Positions 27,645-36,649 of a stretch of DNA of 64,000 bases are shown here, in pieces. The notes under the pieces were generated by a model. The model saw nothing but the letters and a program-made list of their open reading frames with translations. It ran no database searches and had not been told where the DNA came from. Made by a program: the position numbers and the translations under genes. Position 1 is the stretch's first letter; each line of letters begins with the position of its first letter. This DNA is from Verrucomicrobiia bacterium (GTDB lineage Bacteria > Verrucomicrobiota > Verrucomicrobiia > Limisphaerales > JADLHS01). Where the stretch lies: positions 35,767-99,766 of the forward strand of contig WYBW01000037.1 in assembly GCA_011525685.1 (NCBI GenBank), in the 5' to 3' direction.

Positions 27645-29171
27645 ATGACGAGCCAAAAAACGATTTTAAAGCGCCGACGCCGTGCGTCCGGCACTCAAGC
27701 TGGGCGCCGTTCCGGTGAAAGGTCCATTGATACACCGAAGCAAATTAGCAGTTCCGCCGACAAATCCCGCCTCGCGGCCATTGTTGAGTCTAGCAACGAC
27801 GCCATCATCAGCTACACGCAGAAGGGTATCATAAACAGTTGGAACCGGGGTGCGGAGCGGCTCTATGGCTACTCCGCTGCAGAGGCTATCGGAAAATCGG
27901 TCACCATGCTTATCCCATCGCACCAAGCGGGGGAGGAAGCGAAAATTCTTCAAAAGGTCCGGCGTGGCGAGGGGGTGGACCATTATGAGACGCAGCGTTT
28001 GGCCAAGGACGGCAGACTTGTGGACATCGCACTCACAGTCTCGCCGATCAAGGATGCACACGGGGCATTCGTCGGCGTTTCGGCAGTGGGGCATGACATC
28101 GCGGAACGGAAACGAGCTGAGTGCGAGCGTGGTCGGCTCGTTCGCCAACTGAGTGAGCGCGTCAAGGAACTCACCGTGATGTACAGCGTGGCGCACCTGG
28201 CGCAAATGGAGGAAAAGTCAACGCTGGCGTTAATGGAGGAAATCGCGTCGCTTTTGCCTCCAGCCTGGCATTACCCAGAAATCGCCGCGGCCCGGGTGCA
28301 GTTGGGCGAGGTGGAGTTCAAGACGCCCAACTTTCGTTCCTCCCGTTGGCGTCAGAAAGCCGAGTTCACGGCGACGGATGGTCGAAAGGGCACGGTTGAG
28401 GTCGTCTATTTGGCGGAGCGCCCGCCGGAGGCTGAAGGTCCGTTTCTGGCCGAAGAACGAAACCTGATCAACGGTGTGGCGGAGGGTTTGAAAGGGTATT
28501 GGGAGCGCAAACGGTTGGAAGCGGAAATCCTGGAAATCAGCGAACGCGAACAACGACGGATCGGACAAGACCTGCACGACGGATTGACGCAGCACTTGCG
28601 GGGCATCGTGTATATCAGCCATGTGTTACACGAACGGTTGGTCAAGCAGTCTCGGCCCGAAGCAACCGACAGCGCCCGCATCACGCAATTGCTCGATCAG
28701 GCTGTGGATCAGGCGCGCTCCCTGGCGCGGGGGTTGTTTCCGGTGGAACTTGCAGCGACTGGACTCATGCAGGCTCTACGCGCGTTAGCCATTTCGATCA
28801 ATGGCATCTATGGAATCTTCTGCCAGTTTGTTTGCCCCAAATCCGTCCTGATCCACGACAATCCCACTGCGATTCACCTGTACCGCATCGCCCAGGAGTC
28901 GGTGCAAAACGCCGTCAGGCACGGCAAGGCGACGCGAGTGGTCATCACGCTTTCGGCGACCAATGACGCGGTGACGCTCTGCGTCAAAGACAACGGGCAA
29001 GGGTTTCCTGAAGTGTTGCCGGAGATGCGAGGTCTGGGTTTGGAAATCATGAAATATCGCGCCCGCACGATCGGCGGCCAGGTGAGTCATAAGCCGGATG
29101 CTCGCAAAGGCACGGTACTCACCTGTGTATTGCCCGCACAAGTGGGTCTCCCGAAGGCGAGGACCTCATGA
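27645..29171 (+). CDS. PAS-domain sensor histidine kinase (NarL/DevS-type HisKA_3)
   Basis: A 508-residue soluble kinase without TM segments. A PAS domain spans about residues 40-155 (IVESSNDAIISYTQKGIINSWN, GYSAAEAIGK) with a PAC tail. A middle region of about 140 residues is unrecognised. The HisKA_3 phosphoacceptor helix REQRRIGQDLHDGLTQ lies near residues 300-315, and the HATPase_c domain has SVQNAVRHGKA and DNGQGFPE. The ATG at 27645 is preferred to a TTG at 27630. It overlaps the response regulator by ATGA. The signal is unknown; no haem-PAS histidine could be assigned. Confidence 0.92.
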   Translation: MTSQKTILKRRRRASGTQAGRRSGERSIDTPKQISSSADKSRLAAIVESSNDAIISYTQKGIINSWNRGAERLYGYSAAEAIGKSVTMLIPSHQAGEEAKILQKVRRGEGVDHYETQRLAKDGRLVDIALTVSPIKDAHGAFVGVSAVGHDIAERKRAECERGRLVRQLSERVKELTVMYSVAHLAQMEEKSTLALMEEIASLLPPAWHYPEIAAARVQLGEVEFKTPNFRSSRWRQKAEFTATDGRKGTVEVVYLAERPPEAEGPFLAEERNLINGVAEGLKGYWERKRLEAEILEISEREQRRIGQDLHDGLTQHLRGIVYISHVLHERLVKQSRPEATDSARITQLLDQAVDQARSLARGLFPVELAATGLMQALRALAISINGIYGIFCQFVCPKSVLIHDNPTAIHLYRIAQESVQNAVRHGKATRVVITLSATNDAVTLCVKDNGQGFPEVLPEMRGLGLEIMKYRARTIGGQVSHKPDARKGTVLTCVLPAQVGLPKARTS

Positions 29172-29872
29172 GCGGACGGAAGCCAGGCTCAACATCGCGG
29201 CGGCGCTCACCCGGAATCGCGCCGAAGAGGGCGCGCATCTTGGTGGTTGATGACCACCCCACGATGCGCGAAGGACTGGCACGGGTGATCGACGAGGCCG
29301 GGGATTTGGTTGTGTGTGCTCAGGCCGAAAGCATCCACCATGCACTGGAGTTGATCGAGACCGCACAGCCCGATCTGGCAATCGTGGACATCACGCTTCG
29401 CCGTGAGAACGGCATTGAACTCATCAAGGATCTCAAGATTCGTCATCCGAAGTTGCCCGTCCTGGTGCACTCGATGCACGATGAACAAGTCTATGCACAA
29501 CGGTCGCTCCGCGCGGGTGCGCGAGGTTACCTGATGAAGCACGAGCCGCCACCCAAGCTCTTACACGCAATTCGCCAAGTGTTAGCCGGCGAGATTTATC
29601 TTAGTGAAACCATGACTCGACAGATGCTCCACCACGTCGCCGACAGTCCTTTCGCCAAAGGCATCTCACCTGTGGAACGCCTGAGCGATCGCGAACTGCA
29701 AGTGTTCGAGAAACTCGGCCAAGGTCGCAAAACCAAAGAAATCGCCGCCGATTTACACTTGAGCATCAAGACGGTGCAAACCTATTGCGAACATCTCAAA
29801 GAGAAGCTGCAATTGAAGGACGCGACAAGTCTGGCGCGCTTCGCCGTGCAATGGGTGGAGACCCAGATGTAA
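29168..29872 (+). CDS. NarL/FixJ-family response regulator
   Basis: A 234-residue regulator. The receiver domain (about residues 25-145) has VVDDHPTM acidic residues, phosphoacceptor Asp74 in AIVDITL, and RAGARGYLMKHE with the conserved Lys. The C-terminal LuxR HTH is LSDRELQVFEKLGQGRKTKEIAADLHLSIKTVQTYCEHLKEKL. It is translationally coupled to the upstream kinase. The genes downstream (PRC-barrel, Dps, carbon island) are the obvious candidates for its regulon. The repeated leader at 29911 and 49971 may carry its binding sites; this is inference. Confidence 0.93.
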   Translation: MSGRKPGSTSRRRSPGIAPKRARILVVDDHPTMREGLARVIDEAGDLVVCAQAESIHHALELIETAQPDLAIVDITLRRENGIELIKDLKIRHPKLPVLVHSMHDEQVYAQRSLRAGARGYLMKHEPPPKLLHAIRQVLAGEIYLSETMTRQMLHHVADSPFAKGISPVERLSDRELQVFEKLGQGRKTKEIAADLHLSIKTVQTYCEHLKEKLQLKDATSLARFAVQWVETQM

Positions 29873-29910
29873 TCGCGTCGAGCTAACTGCGGCTTCAATC
29901 GCTTCAACTG

Positions 29911-30144
29911 GGGCGGATGGGATTCCCCAGCGCAGTTGTCTCCTTTTTTTCTCTTCGTTTCCTCGCCTCCTACGCGCCAATCCGAGCTGCGCGGAGGTTC
30001 GCAAAAGCGACGTTCCGGTTCTGTCTGAGATAGGACATTTCCCGATGCCGCATCCGACGGGCTTGGAAGCCGGAATGAGACCCGCGGCCGATTTCCCCGG
30101 AGTCGTCTTCGCACGATGCTGTGGTCATGCGAAACACGAATGCT
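29911..30144 (+). repeat. 234-bp leader repeat, copy 1
   Basis: This intergenic block recurs at 49971-50204. Both begin with GGGCGGATGGGATTCC and end just past ATGCGAAACAC. The best conserved part runs from GATAGGACATTTCCCGATGC through GCATCCGACGGGCTTGGAAG to ACCCGCGGCCGATTTCCCCG. No long ORF is conserved through it, so it may be a promoter and 5' leader or a small RNA. It lies in the 443-bp gap between the response regulator and the PRC-barrel gene; 29873-29910 holds nothing else recognisable. Confidence 0.75.
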
Positions 30145-30312
30145 CCTTCGACCGCAGGTCAACTTCGCTTGAAAAACCACCCAGCATTCCACGTGGTGCT
30201 GGTCTACGACAAGTATGCGGACGGCATTCGCGCCAAGGAGTTTATTGACGGGTTGGTGTTGATCAACGCCGTGGTGAAGAGGTCGCCAACCCAGTCATTA
30301 ACAAAGGAATGA
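30127..30312 (+). CDS. short hypothetical ORF at the end of the leader repeat
   Basis: A possible 61-residue protein whose first codons (MRNTNA) lie in the conserved end of the leader repeat. FHVVLVYDKYADGIRAKEFIDGL resembles a beta-strand/helix start. In the second repeat copy the same start codon leads to a stop after about a dozen codons, so either that copy is truncated or this ORF is not translated. It ends 3 bp before the PRC-barrel gene. No function is assigned. Confidence 0.35.
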   Translation: MRNTNAPSTAGQLRLKNHPAFHVVLVYDKYADGIRAKEFIDGLVLINAVVKRSPTQSLTKE

Positions 30313-30315
30313 TCT

Positions 30316-31050
30316 ATGTTACGAAGTGTTACAAAACTTTTTGAAGACAAACTCGGTGCGACGGATGGCGAAATCGGCCGCGTGAATGACTTTTATTTCG
30401 ACGACCAGAACTGGGCGGTTCGTTATCTGGTGGCAGACACTGGTTCCTGGATGCCGGGGCGTCTGGTGCTGATCTCTCCCCATGCTCTCGGCCCTCTCTA
30501 TCAAGGCGGAAGGATCTTGCTCGTCAATCTGACTCGACAACAGATCGAGAACAGTCCGCCCATCGAGTTGCACAAGCCGGTCTCTCGACAATACGAAGAG
30601 GAGTATCATCGCTACTACGGTTGGCCGTTCTATTGGCAGGGAGGGCAGTTGTGGGGCATGAGCGCTTTTCCAGTTGTGTCGCCGCCGCCAGGACGATTGC
30701 CAGATGAGCAATCGTCTGCAAAAGGCAGAAAGAAAGAACCCGGTGATCCTCATTTGCGGAGCACGAAAGCGATCATCGGGTATCACATTCAAGCAACCGA
30801 CGAAGTGTTCGGCCACGTGACGGACTTTGTGCTGGATGACAAAGACTGGACGATTCGACAAGTGGTCCTGGACACCGGGCATTGGTTACAGCGGAAACGG
30901 GTCATGATTTCACCCAGCCGGATCAATCGGATCCGTTGGGATGAGTCCAAGGTGTACGTGGACCTGACCAAGGAGGCCGTTGTCGGCTCGCCAGTCTTTG
31001 ACCCAGTCGCCTTCGGCATCCGGGAACACGATCCGCGTATTTTTGCATGA
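30316..31050 (+). CDS. double PRC-barrel domain protein
   Basis: A 244-residue protein with two PRC-barrel repeats. The first (residues ~5-75) contains LGATDGEIGRVNDFYFDDQNW and YLVADTGSWMPGRLVLISP. The second (residues ~150-225) contains VFGHVTDFVLDDKDW and VVLDTGHWLQRKRVMISP. The repeats are joined by an aromatic, Pro-rich linker. PRC barrels occur in photosynthetic reaction centre H subunits and RimM, and stand-alone double versions are common in stress islands with unknown ligands. An RBS-like AAAGGAA precedes the ATG. Confidence 0.88.
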   Translation: MLRSVTKLFEDKLGATDGEIGRVNDFYFDDQNWAVRYLVADTGSWMPGRLVLISPHALGPLYQGGRILLVNLTRQQIENSPPIELHKPVSRQYEEEYHRYYGWPFYWQGGQLWGMSAFPVVSPPPGRLPDEQSSAKGRKKEPGDPHLRSTKAIIGYHIQATDEVFGHVTDFVLDDKDWTIRQVVLDTGHWLQRKRVMISPSRINRIRWDESKVYVDLTKEAVVGSPVFDPVAFGIREHDPRIFA

Positions 31051-31106
31051 TTGAAAACAAGTCCAACGTGCAGATGACCAGTAAGAAGATTTAACAACCG
31101 AAAGCT

Positions 31107-31619
31107 ATGAACACCACACTCACAGAAGCGCCTAAAATGTACGAAACCGAAAACGACATTTCCCAAAACCGCCGGTCGGAACTGAATGCGCTGATGAACC
31201 AGCGTTTGGCGGACGCCGTTGATCTGCAGATGCAGATGAAGCAGGCGCATTGGAACGTGAAAGGCCCGAGTTTCATCGGTTTGCACGAACTTTTCGACAA
31301 GGTGGACGAAGCCGTGGAGTCCTACGTGGATATGATCGCCGAGCGCATCGTGCAACTGGGCGGCATCGCCGAAGGCACGGTACGGGTGGCGGCAACGCGG
31401 TCGCGGCTCGACGAATATCCGCTCTCGATTGCCGACGGTCTTGCGCATGTCGAAGCCGTCGCACGGGCGCTCTCCACATTTGGACGCGAGGCCCGTAACA
31501 CGATCAATGAAGCGGATGAGTTGGATGACGCCGGCACGGCGGACCTTTTCACCGAGATTTCGCGCGGAATAGATAAATGGCTGTGGCTTGTCGAAGCTCA
31601 TTCCCAAGCGCCGAAATGA
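31107..31619 (+). CDS. dps: Dps-family ferritin-like DNA protection protein
   Basis: A 170-residue Dps protein that oxidises Fe2+ with H2O2 and forms dodecamers protecting DNA. The inter-subunit ferroxidase ligands are visible in QAHWNVKGPSFIGLHELFDKVDEAVE (His, His, Asp, Glu). The C-terminal helix holds DLFTEISRGIDKWLWLVEAH. The N-terminal tail has few basic residues, so DNA binding may be weak. It follows the PRC-barrel gene by 56 bp within the stress island. Confidence 0.93.
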   Translation: MNTTLTEAPKMYETENDISQNRRSELNALMNQRLADAVDLQMQMKQAHWNVKGPSFIGLHELFDKVDEAVESYVDMIAERIVQLGGIAEGTVRVAATRSRLDEYPLSIADGLAHVEAVARALSTFGREARNTINEADELDDAGTADLFTEISRGIDKWLWLVEAHSQAPK

Positions 31620-31664
31620 ACATGATTTTCACCAAGCAAACAAAACCAAGAAAGAAATAAAATT

Positions 31665-32123
31665 ATGAGCACACCCATCATTGACCGAGACCTGACCAAA
31701 CAAGCTCCGCACAGCCCGCGTGAACGCATCGGCGGGTTCGCTATCGCGAGCCGGACCGTGGACAAATGCCGCGCCAGCCTGGCCGGAACGCTTGGCGAGT
31801 ATCATTACGATTGTCCGTTGGACAACGTGCTCTTCAGCTTCAAGGGAATCAACGGAGAGCAATTCAAAGCTGCCGTTCGAGCTGCGAAGACTTATGAAGA
31901 GATCGGGGACTGGCTGCAATCCAACGGCACAAAGAGGACGCCGGCTGAGATCAAGGCTTGGTCGGATGGCGTGGAAGCTGAAAGCATGATGAATGAGCCA
32001 GCAAAGCGCGCTTACTTCATCGAGAACTGCGCCAAGCTCGGACTGAATCCGGAAACAAGCACGACGTTCGACTGGCTCGAAGAGGACGACCGCGCAAGTT
32101 TTGAACGCGTCGGCGTTTGTTAA
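31665..32123 (+). CDS. DUF5069 domain protein
   Basis: A 152-residue protein of the DUF5069 family. Diagnostic segments are DLTKQAPHSPRERIGGFAIASRTVDKCRASLAG, GEYHYDCPLDNVLF and a C-terminal TFDWLEEDDRASF. The family is common in Verrucomicrobiota and related phyla and has no known function. It is probably cytoplasmic. It lies between dps and a DUF4142 gene, each preceded by a similar A-rich leader. Confidence 0.85.
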   Translation: MSTPIIDRDLTKQAPHSPRERIGGFAIASRTVDKCRASLAGTLGEYHYDCPLDNVLFSFKGINGEQFKAAVRAAKTYEEIGDWLQSNGTKRTPAEIKAWSDGVEAESMMNEPAKRAYFIENCAKLGLNPETSTTFDWLEEDDRASFERVGVC

Positions 32124-32189
32124 GCAAACGCCCGAAGCCCAAACAGCATTTTCATCAAACAAACACAACACCAAGAGAAAAATAAGATT

Positions 32190-32786
32190 ATGAAAATACC
32201 AACCAGTGACAGTTGTTTTACGAAACTCGAAAAACACCGCGGTAAGTTAAAAGCATTCGTGCTCATTCTTACCTCGGTCGCGATGGCCGCGCTCAGCACA
32301 ACTGCCAATGCTGCGGACAAAGCCTCTGCATCGGCCCCGACCGATGCCCAAATCGCGATGATTGTCGTCGTGGCAGACACAGTCGATGTCGATTACGGCA
32401 AACTGGCGGTGAAAAAGACGGGCAATCAGGCGGTCAAAGAATTCGCAGAAACGATGATTCGCGATCATACCGCCGTGAATGACAAGGCAACGGCGTTGGC
32501 CAAAAAGCTCGGTGTGACCCCTGAAGCGAGTGACACCAGCAAGAGCTTGAAAGCGAACGGCAAGGAAGAATTGGCGAAGCTCAAAGCGCTGACGGGGGCT
32601 GAGTTTGATAAGGCATACGTCGATAACGAAGTGAGCTATCACGAAGCCGTGATCAGCTTGCTCGACAAGACGTTGATTCCAAACACCAAGAACGCTGAAT
32701 TGAAGAGCCTTCTCGAAAGTGGCCGGCCTATTTTCGCTGCCCATTTGGAACATGCGAAAAAGTTGCAGGCATCATTGAACAAATAA
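32190..32786 (+). CDS. DUF4142 exported ferritin-like protein
   Basis: A 198-residue protein with a signal-like segment (LKAFVLILTSVAMAALSTTANA) after a charged N-terminus, then a DUF4142 four-helix domain. Typical parts are AVKEFAETMIRDHTAVNDKATALAKKLGV and ELKSLLESGRPIFAAHLEHAKKLQ. The family is ferritin-like by fold, but metal ligands cannot be assigned confidently. It is expected in the periplasm or outer membrane. Such genes often appear in envelope-stress clusters. Confidence 0.87.
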   Translation: MKIPTSDSCFTKLEKHRGKLKAFVLILTSVAMAALSTTANAADKASASAPTDAQIAMIVVVADTVDVDYGKLAVKKTGNQAVKEFAETMIRDHTAVNDKATALAKKLGVTPEASDTSKSLKANGKEELAKLKALTGAEFDKAYVDNEVSYHEAVISLLDKTLIPNTKNAELKSLLESGRPIFAAHLEHAKKLQASLNK

Positions 32787-32851
32787 GGCCAGGACGCCCC
32801 GGCTGAAACGAGCCGGCGGGACTGGCGTGCCGGCCGGCCTTCGAACTGCAA

Positions 32852-33358
32852 ATGAAAACAAACGACCCGATCACGAACCTCCATCGCCAGGAAGTGAATA
32901 GCGCAGCGACAGAGGACGTGCAAAATGTGCCTGGTTCGCTTCACCACCAAAAACGCGAGTCGCGCGCTGGTCGCAGAATGTCACGACTTTGGTTGTTCAG
33001 CATCTGTGCGCTTGCGATCATCATTGTTGGGGTATTCCTCGTTCGCTCTCGGGGTTCTAGTGGCACAGGCAATGGCAGTGCTCCTGCCAATACTGTTCCA
33101 CCTGCTGTTGCAGCTTCTGTCACTCAAGTTTCCATGCGGAATCTCCAATTTTACCCTGTGACCATCGAGGTAAAGAGCGGCGACGTGGTCGAGTGGAAGA
33201 ACGACGATTTGGTTCCTCATACCGCCACATCTGCTTCATTTGATTCCGGCACAATCGTATCGGGACAATCGTGGCGTCATACGTTTACGCACGCTGGCGA
33301 TTTTCCATACATCTGCACCTTCCATCCTCAGATGAAAGGCGTCGTAATCGTCAAATAA
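32852..33358 (+). CDS. membrane-anchored cupredoxin (plastocyanin/amicyanin-like)
   Basis: A 168-residue protein with one N-terminal TM anchor (LWLFSICALAIIIVGVFLV) and a C-terminal cupredoxin domain. Type 1 copper ligands are visible: His in LVPHTATS, then Cys, His and Met in YICTFHPQMKG. The linker between anchor and domain is Gly/Ser/Pro-rich. It probably carries electrons on the periplasmic side, possibly to the di-heme peroxidase-like protein at 50858, which is a guess from shared island membership. Confidence 0.88.
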   Translation: MKTNDPITNLHRQEVNSAATEDVQNVPGSLHHQKRESRAGRRMSRLWLFSICALAIIIVGVFLVRSRGSSGTGNGSAPANTVPPAVAASVTQVSMRNLQFYPVTIEVKSGDVVEWKNDDLVPHTATSASFDSGTIVSGQSWRHTFTHAGDFPYICTFHPQMKGVVIVK

Positions 33359-33397
33359 TCCAAAGACCCTGATGAGCCGATCCAACTTGAAACGAGA

Positions 33398-33961
33398 ATG
33401 GATATGAAAACAACCGAAGTCCGAAGCAAAGATCAAATCTCGGAATCCGACGAACACGAACCTTCGCGTGCCGTGATCGGAAATCCTGCCTCCAGCCAGA
33501 TCTTTACGCTAATCGCACAACAGCCTTTCTTTAGGGGGCTGAGCGAGCCGCATCTTCGACTGCTCGCGGAATCTGCCATGGTCACTGAGTTCGAGGCTGG
33601 CCAATGGATTTATCGGCAGGGCGACCCGGCCAACCGTTTTTATCTGATTCTGGATGGCAAAGTATTGATCGAATCGGAAGTGAAGGAACGCGGCATGATC
33701 CCCATTCGAACACTCGGGCCGGGCGATGACCTGGCCTGGGCCTGGCTATTTCCTCCCTACTACATGCATTTCAGCGCATGTGCGACGGAACCGACTCGGG
33801 CCATTTTTTTCTACGGGACTCGTTTGCGAGAGCAGTGTGAAACAAACCACGAACTGGGCTATCAACTCATGAAGCGCATCGCAGAAGTGGTCGTACACAA
33901 TCTTAACGCGACGCAACAACGCTTGTTGGAGTGCACCGATACGCGAAACCTTTCAACGTAG
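33398..33961 (+). CDS. cyclic-nucleotide-binding (Crp/Fnr-like) protein without HTH
   Basis: A 187-residue protein with one cNMP-binding beta-roll: FFRGLSEPHLRLLAESA, FEAGQWIYRQGDPANRFYLILDGKVLIE and LGPGDDLAWAWLF. The phosphate-binding cassette is not well conserved. The chain ends after the C-helix (ELGYQLMKRIAEVVVHNLNATQQRLLE), so no DNA-binding domain is present. It may act by protein-protein contact. It is followed without a gap (TAG then ATG) by the aldolase gene. The ATG at 33404 is an alternative start. Confidence 0.83.
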   Translation: MDMKTTEVRSKDQISESDEHEPSRAVIGNPASSQIFTLIAQQPFFRGLSEPHLRLLAESAMVTEFEAGQWIYRQGDPANRFYLILDGKVLIESEVKERGMIPIRTLGPGDDLAWAWLFPPYYMHFSACATEPTRAIFFYGTRLREQCETNHELGYQLMKRIAEVVVHNLNATQQRLLECTDTRNLST

Positions 33962-35002
33962 ATGACTGCGCCCGCATTGGAATCAACGGTTCAATCGCTC
34001 CTCGCCTCCGGCAAAGGCATCCTGGCGGCGGATGAAAGTTTTCCGACCATTGAAAAACGATTCAAGGCGCTCAACATTTCGTCCACGGAGGAAAACCGCG
34101 GTGCCTACCGCGAGATGCTGGTCACGACTCCCGGACTGAGCGAATTCATCAGCGGCGTGATTCTGTTCGATGAGACGGTTCGCCAGCGAATGTCGCACGG
34201 CATCCCCATCACCATACCGGAAGCTCTCGCTCAGCAGGAAATCATTCCCGGCATCAAGGTGGACAAAGGAACCGCCTCCCTGGCGAACTTTCCAGGTGAA
34301 AAGATTACCCAAGGGCTTGACGGTCTTCGCGAACGACTTGCCGGGTATCGAGAACTCGGGGCGCGCTTCACCAAGTGGCGTGCAGTAATTACGATTGGCG
34401 AGGACGCTCCAACCGGCGCGTGCATCAAAGCGAACGCCAACGCGCTGGCGCTTTTCGCCGCGCTGAGTCAGGAAGCCGGGTTGGTGCCGATTGTCGAACC
34501 GGAAATCCTGATGAACGGCAGTCACACTATCGCCCGCTGCGAGGAGGTCACGAATGCCGCGTTGGAAAGTGTTTTTGCCGCGTTGTTTGAGCAGCACGTC
34601 GCACTGGAACTAATGCTCCTCAAGACCGGCATGATCTTATCTGGTGCGGAGTGCCCGCAACAAGCCGAGCTCGGGGAAGTGACGGAGGCGACCCTGCGAT
34701 GCTTCCGTCGTTCGGTGCCCGCGGCGGTGCCGGGAATCGTGTTTCTTTCCGGTGGGCAAGGTGACGAAGTGGCGACGCAACGGTTGAATGCCATTTGCAG
34801 GGCGGGCGACGTTCCCTGGCGGCTGAGCTTCTCGTTCGGACGCGCGCTCCAGTCGCCTGCGCTCAAGATTTGGAAGGGTTCTCCGGATAATGTCGAGGCA
34901 GCTCAGGCGGCTCTCCACCATCGCGCTCAGTGCAACGGTCTGGCAACCCAAGGAAAGTATTCCGTTGAGATGGAGAACGCAAAATCAACCGTCGCTCAAT
35001 GA
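33962..35002 (+). CDS. class I fructose-bisphosphate aldolase
   Basis: A 346-residue class I aldolase that interconverts fructose 1,6-bisphosphate with DHAP and GAP. GKGILAADESFPTIEKRF is the family start. EFISGVILFDET, FTKWRAVI (substrate Lys/Arg), EPEILMNG and LLKTGMILSG (Schiff-base lysine) are all present, followed by FLSGGQGDEVA. Class I enzymes need no metal. The ATG directly abuts the upstream stop. It belongs to the sugar-phosphate block with gnd, zwf and tal. Confidence 0.95.
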   Translation: MTAPALESTVQSLLASGKGILAADESFPTIEKRFKALNISSTEENRGAYREMLVTTPGLSEFISGVILFDETVRQRMSHGIPITIPEALAQQEIIPGIKVDKGTASLANFPGEKITQGLDGLRERLAGYRELGARFTKWRAVITIGEDAPTGACIKANANALALFAALSQEAGLVPIVEPEILMNGSHTIARCEEVTNAALESVFAALFEQHVALELMLLKTGMILSGAECPQQAELGEVTEATLRCFRRSVPAAVPGIVFLSGGQGDEVATQRLNAICRAGDVPWRLSFSFGRALQSPALKIWKGSPDNVEAAQAALHHRAQCNGLATQGKYSVEMENAKSTVAQ

Positions 35003-35012
35003 GTGATGCCCG

Positions 35013-35240
35013 ATGAAACACGAATTCAAAATTGGCGATCATGTGGAGTGGAACTCGGAAGCGGGTCGCGTCCGGGGAACGATCAAGAAAAAGGTCACCT
35101 CTGCGATTAGGTTTAAGACGTACACCGTCCGCGCCTCGAAGGGCGAACCGCAATATTTGATTAAGAGCGACAAGACCGACCACTTGGCCATGCACAAAGT
35201 CGCGGCTCTCAAGAAGATCAGGAAAACGAGGAGGCAATGA
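35013..35240 (+). CDS. DUF2945 (hypervirulence-associated TUDOR domain) small protein
   Basis: A 75-residue basic protein matching DUF2945: FKIGDHVEWNSEAGRVRGTIKKKV then YLIKSDKTDHLAMHKVAAL. The fold is a small SH3/TUDOR-like barrel; the role is unknown. It lies 10 bp after the aldolase and overlaps gnd by four bases, so it is translated within the same operon. Confidence 0.88.
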   Translation: MKHEFKIGDHVEWNSEAGRVRGTIKKKVTSAIRFKTYTVRASKGEPQYLIKSDKTDHLAMHKVAALKKIRKTRRQ

Positions 35241-36649
35241 AGTCGCAATATGAAATCGGAATGGTTGGTTTGGGCGTGATGGGCCGCAACCTGTTGCTGA
35301 ACATGGCGGACCGCGGATATTCCGTGGCCGGCTACGATAAGGATGCCGCCAAGGTGGCAGCGCTGCGAAAAGAGGCGGCGAACCAAGCGATCAGCGGTGC
35401 AAAGAGCCTGCCTGAGTTTTTGGAGCTGCTCCGCGTGCCCCGCGCGGTGATGTTGCTCGTTCCGGCCGGGGCGCCCGTTGATGCGGTGATTCACGATCTG
35501 CTGCCGTACTTGGCGCGCGGCGATCTGATCATTGACGGAGGCAACTCTCACTTCAGCGACATGGAGCTGCGAACGACGAAGCTGTCGGAGCGCGGGATTC
35601 AGTTTCTTGCTGTCGGCATCTCCGGCGGTGAACATGGTGCGCGGCACGGCCCGAGCATTATGCCCGGCGGTCCGCGCGACGCCTACGAGCGAGTGCGACC
35701 CATCTTCGAGGCAATTGCGGCAAAGGTGAATGATGAGCCTTGCGTGGCCTGGCTTGGACCCGGCTCGGCCGGACACCACGTCAAGATGGTCCACAACGGC
35801 ATTGAGTATGGTTTGATGCGATTGATCGCCGAGATTTACGATTTCATGAAGCGAGGGCTTGGTTTCACCGACGCCCAAATCCACAGTGTTTTCGACCGCT
35901 GGAATCATGAAGAACTCAATTCGTATTTGGTGGAAATCACCGCCGATATTTTCGCTCGCATAGACGAGAAGACGGGCCGGCGGCTTATTGATGTCATCCT
36001 CGATGAAGCCGGGCAAAAAGGCACGGGGATGTGGGCTTCGCAGGATGCAATGGACCTCCAGGTTCCGATTCCGACGATTGACGTGGCGGTGGCCATGCGA
36101 AATTTGTCGGGCTACAAAGATGAACGCGAGGAAGCCGCCCACGTTCTTCACAGGCCGCTCTCGCATTGTGAAGGCGATCGTCTCAAGTTTATTGGTCAAT
36201 TGCGGAGTGCGCTCTATGCGGGGATGATCATTACCTATGCCCAAGGAATGGCGTTGTTGGCCGTGGCTTCGGTCAAGCACGAGTATCATCTGAACCTCGA
36301 AAAAGTTGCCCGCGTCTGGCGGGGCGGTTGCATTATTCGCGCGGCTTTGTTGGAAGACATCTGCGCCGCGTTCCAGGCCAGGGGCGACCTTCCCAATCTG
36401 CTCCTCGACCCAAACCTCTCGAACAAGGTTATGGAACATCAGGAAAACCTGCGCAGCCTTGTCTGCGCGGCCAGCCAACTCGGAATTCCGGTGCCCGGGC
36501 TGATGGTTTCGCTCGGTTATTTGGATGCTTATCGCAGCGCGTGGATGCCGGCCAATCTCATTCAAGCCCAGCGCGATTATTTCGGCTCGCACACTTACGA
36601 GCGGGTTGATGCCAAGGGCGCTTTTCACACGCAATGGAGTTCGGAATGA
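35237..36649 (+). CDS. gnd: 6-phosphogluconate dehydrogenase (decarboxylating)
   Basis: A 470-residue enzyme that converts 6-phosphogluconate to ribulose 5-phosphate, CO2 and NADPH. The Rossmann motif is GLGVMGRNLLLNMADRG. GISGGEHGARHGPSIMPGG and KMVHNGIEYG hold the substrate and catalytic Lys/Asn residues. The length equals the dimeric long form. It overlaps DUF2945 upstream and zwf downstream (ATGA), placing both oxidative pentose-phosphate dehydrogenases in one operon. Confidence 0.96.
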   Translation: MKSQYEIGMVGLGVMGRNLLLNMADRGYSVAGYDKDAAKVAALRKEAANQAISGAKSLPEFLELLRVPRAVMLLVPAGAPVDAVIHDLLPYLARGDLIIDGGNSHFSDMELRTTKLSERGIQFLAVGISGGEHGARHGPSIMPGGPRDAYERVRPIFEAIAAKVNDEPCVAWLGPGSAGHHVKMVHNGIEYGLMRLIAEIYDFMKRGLGFTDAQIHSVFDRWNHEELNSYLVEITADIFARIDEKTGRRLIDVILDEAGQKGTGMWASQDAMDLQVPIPTIDVAVAMRNLSGYKDEREEAAHVLHRPLSHCEGDRLKFIGQLRSALYAGMIITYAQGMALLAVASVKHEYHLNLEKVARVWRGGCIIRAALLEDICAAFQARGDLPNLLLDPNLSNKVMEHQENLRSLVCAASQLGIPVPGLMVSLGYLDAYRSAWMPANLIQAQRDYFGSHTYERVDAKGAFHTQWSSE

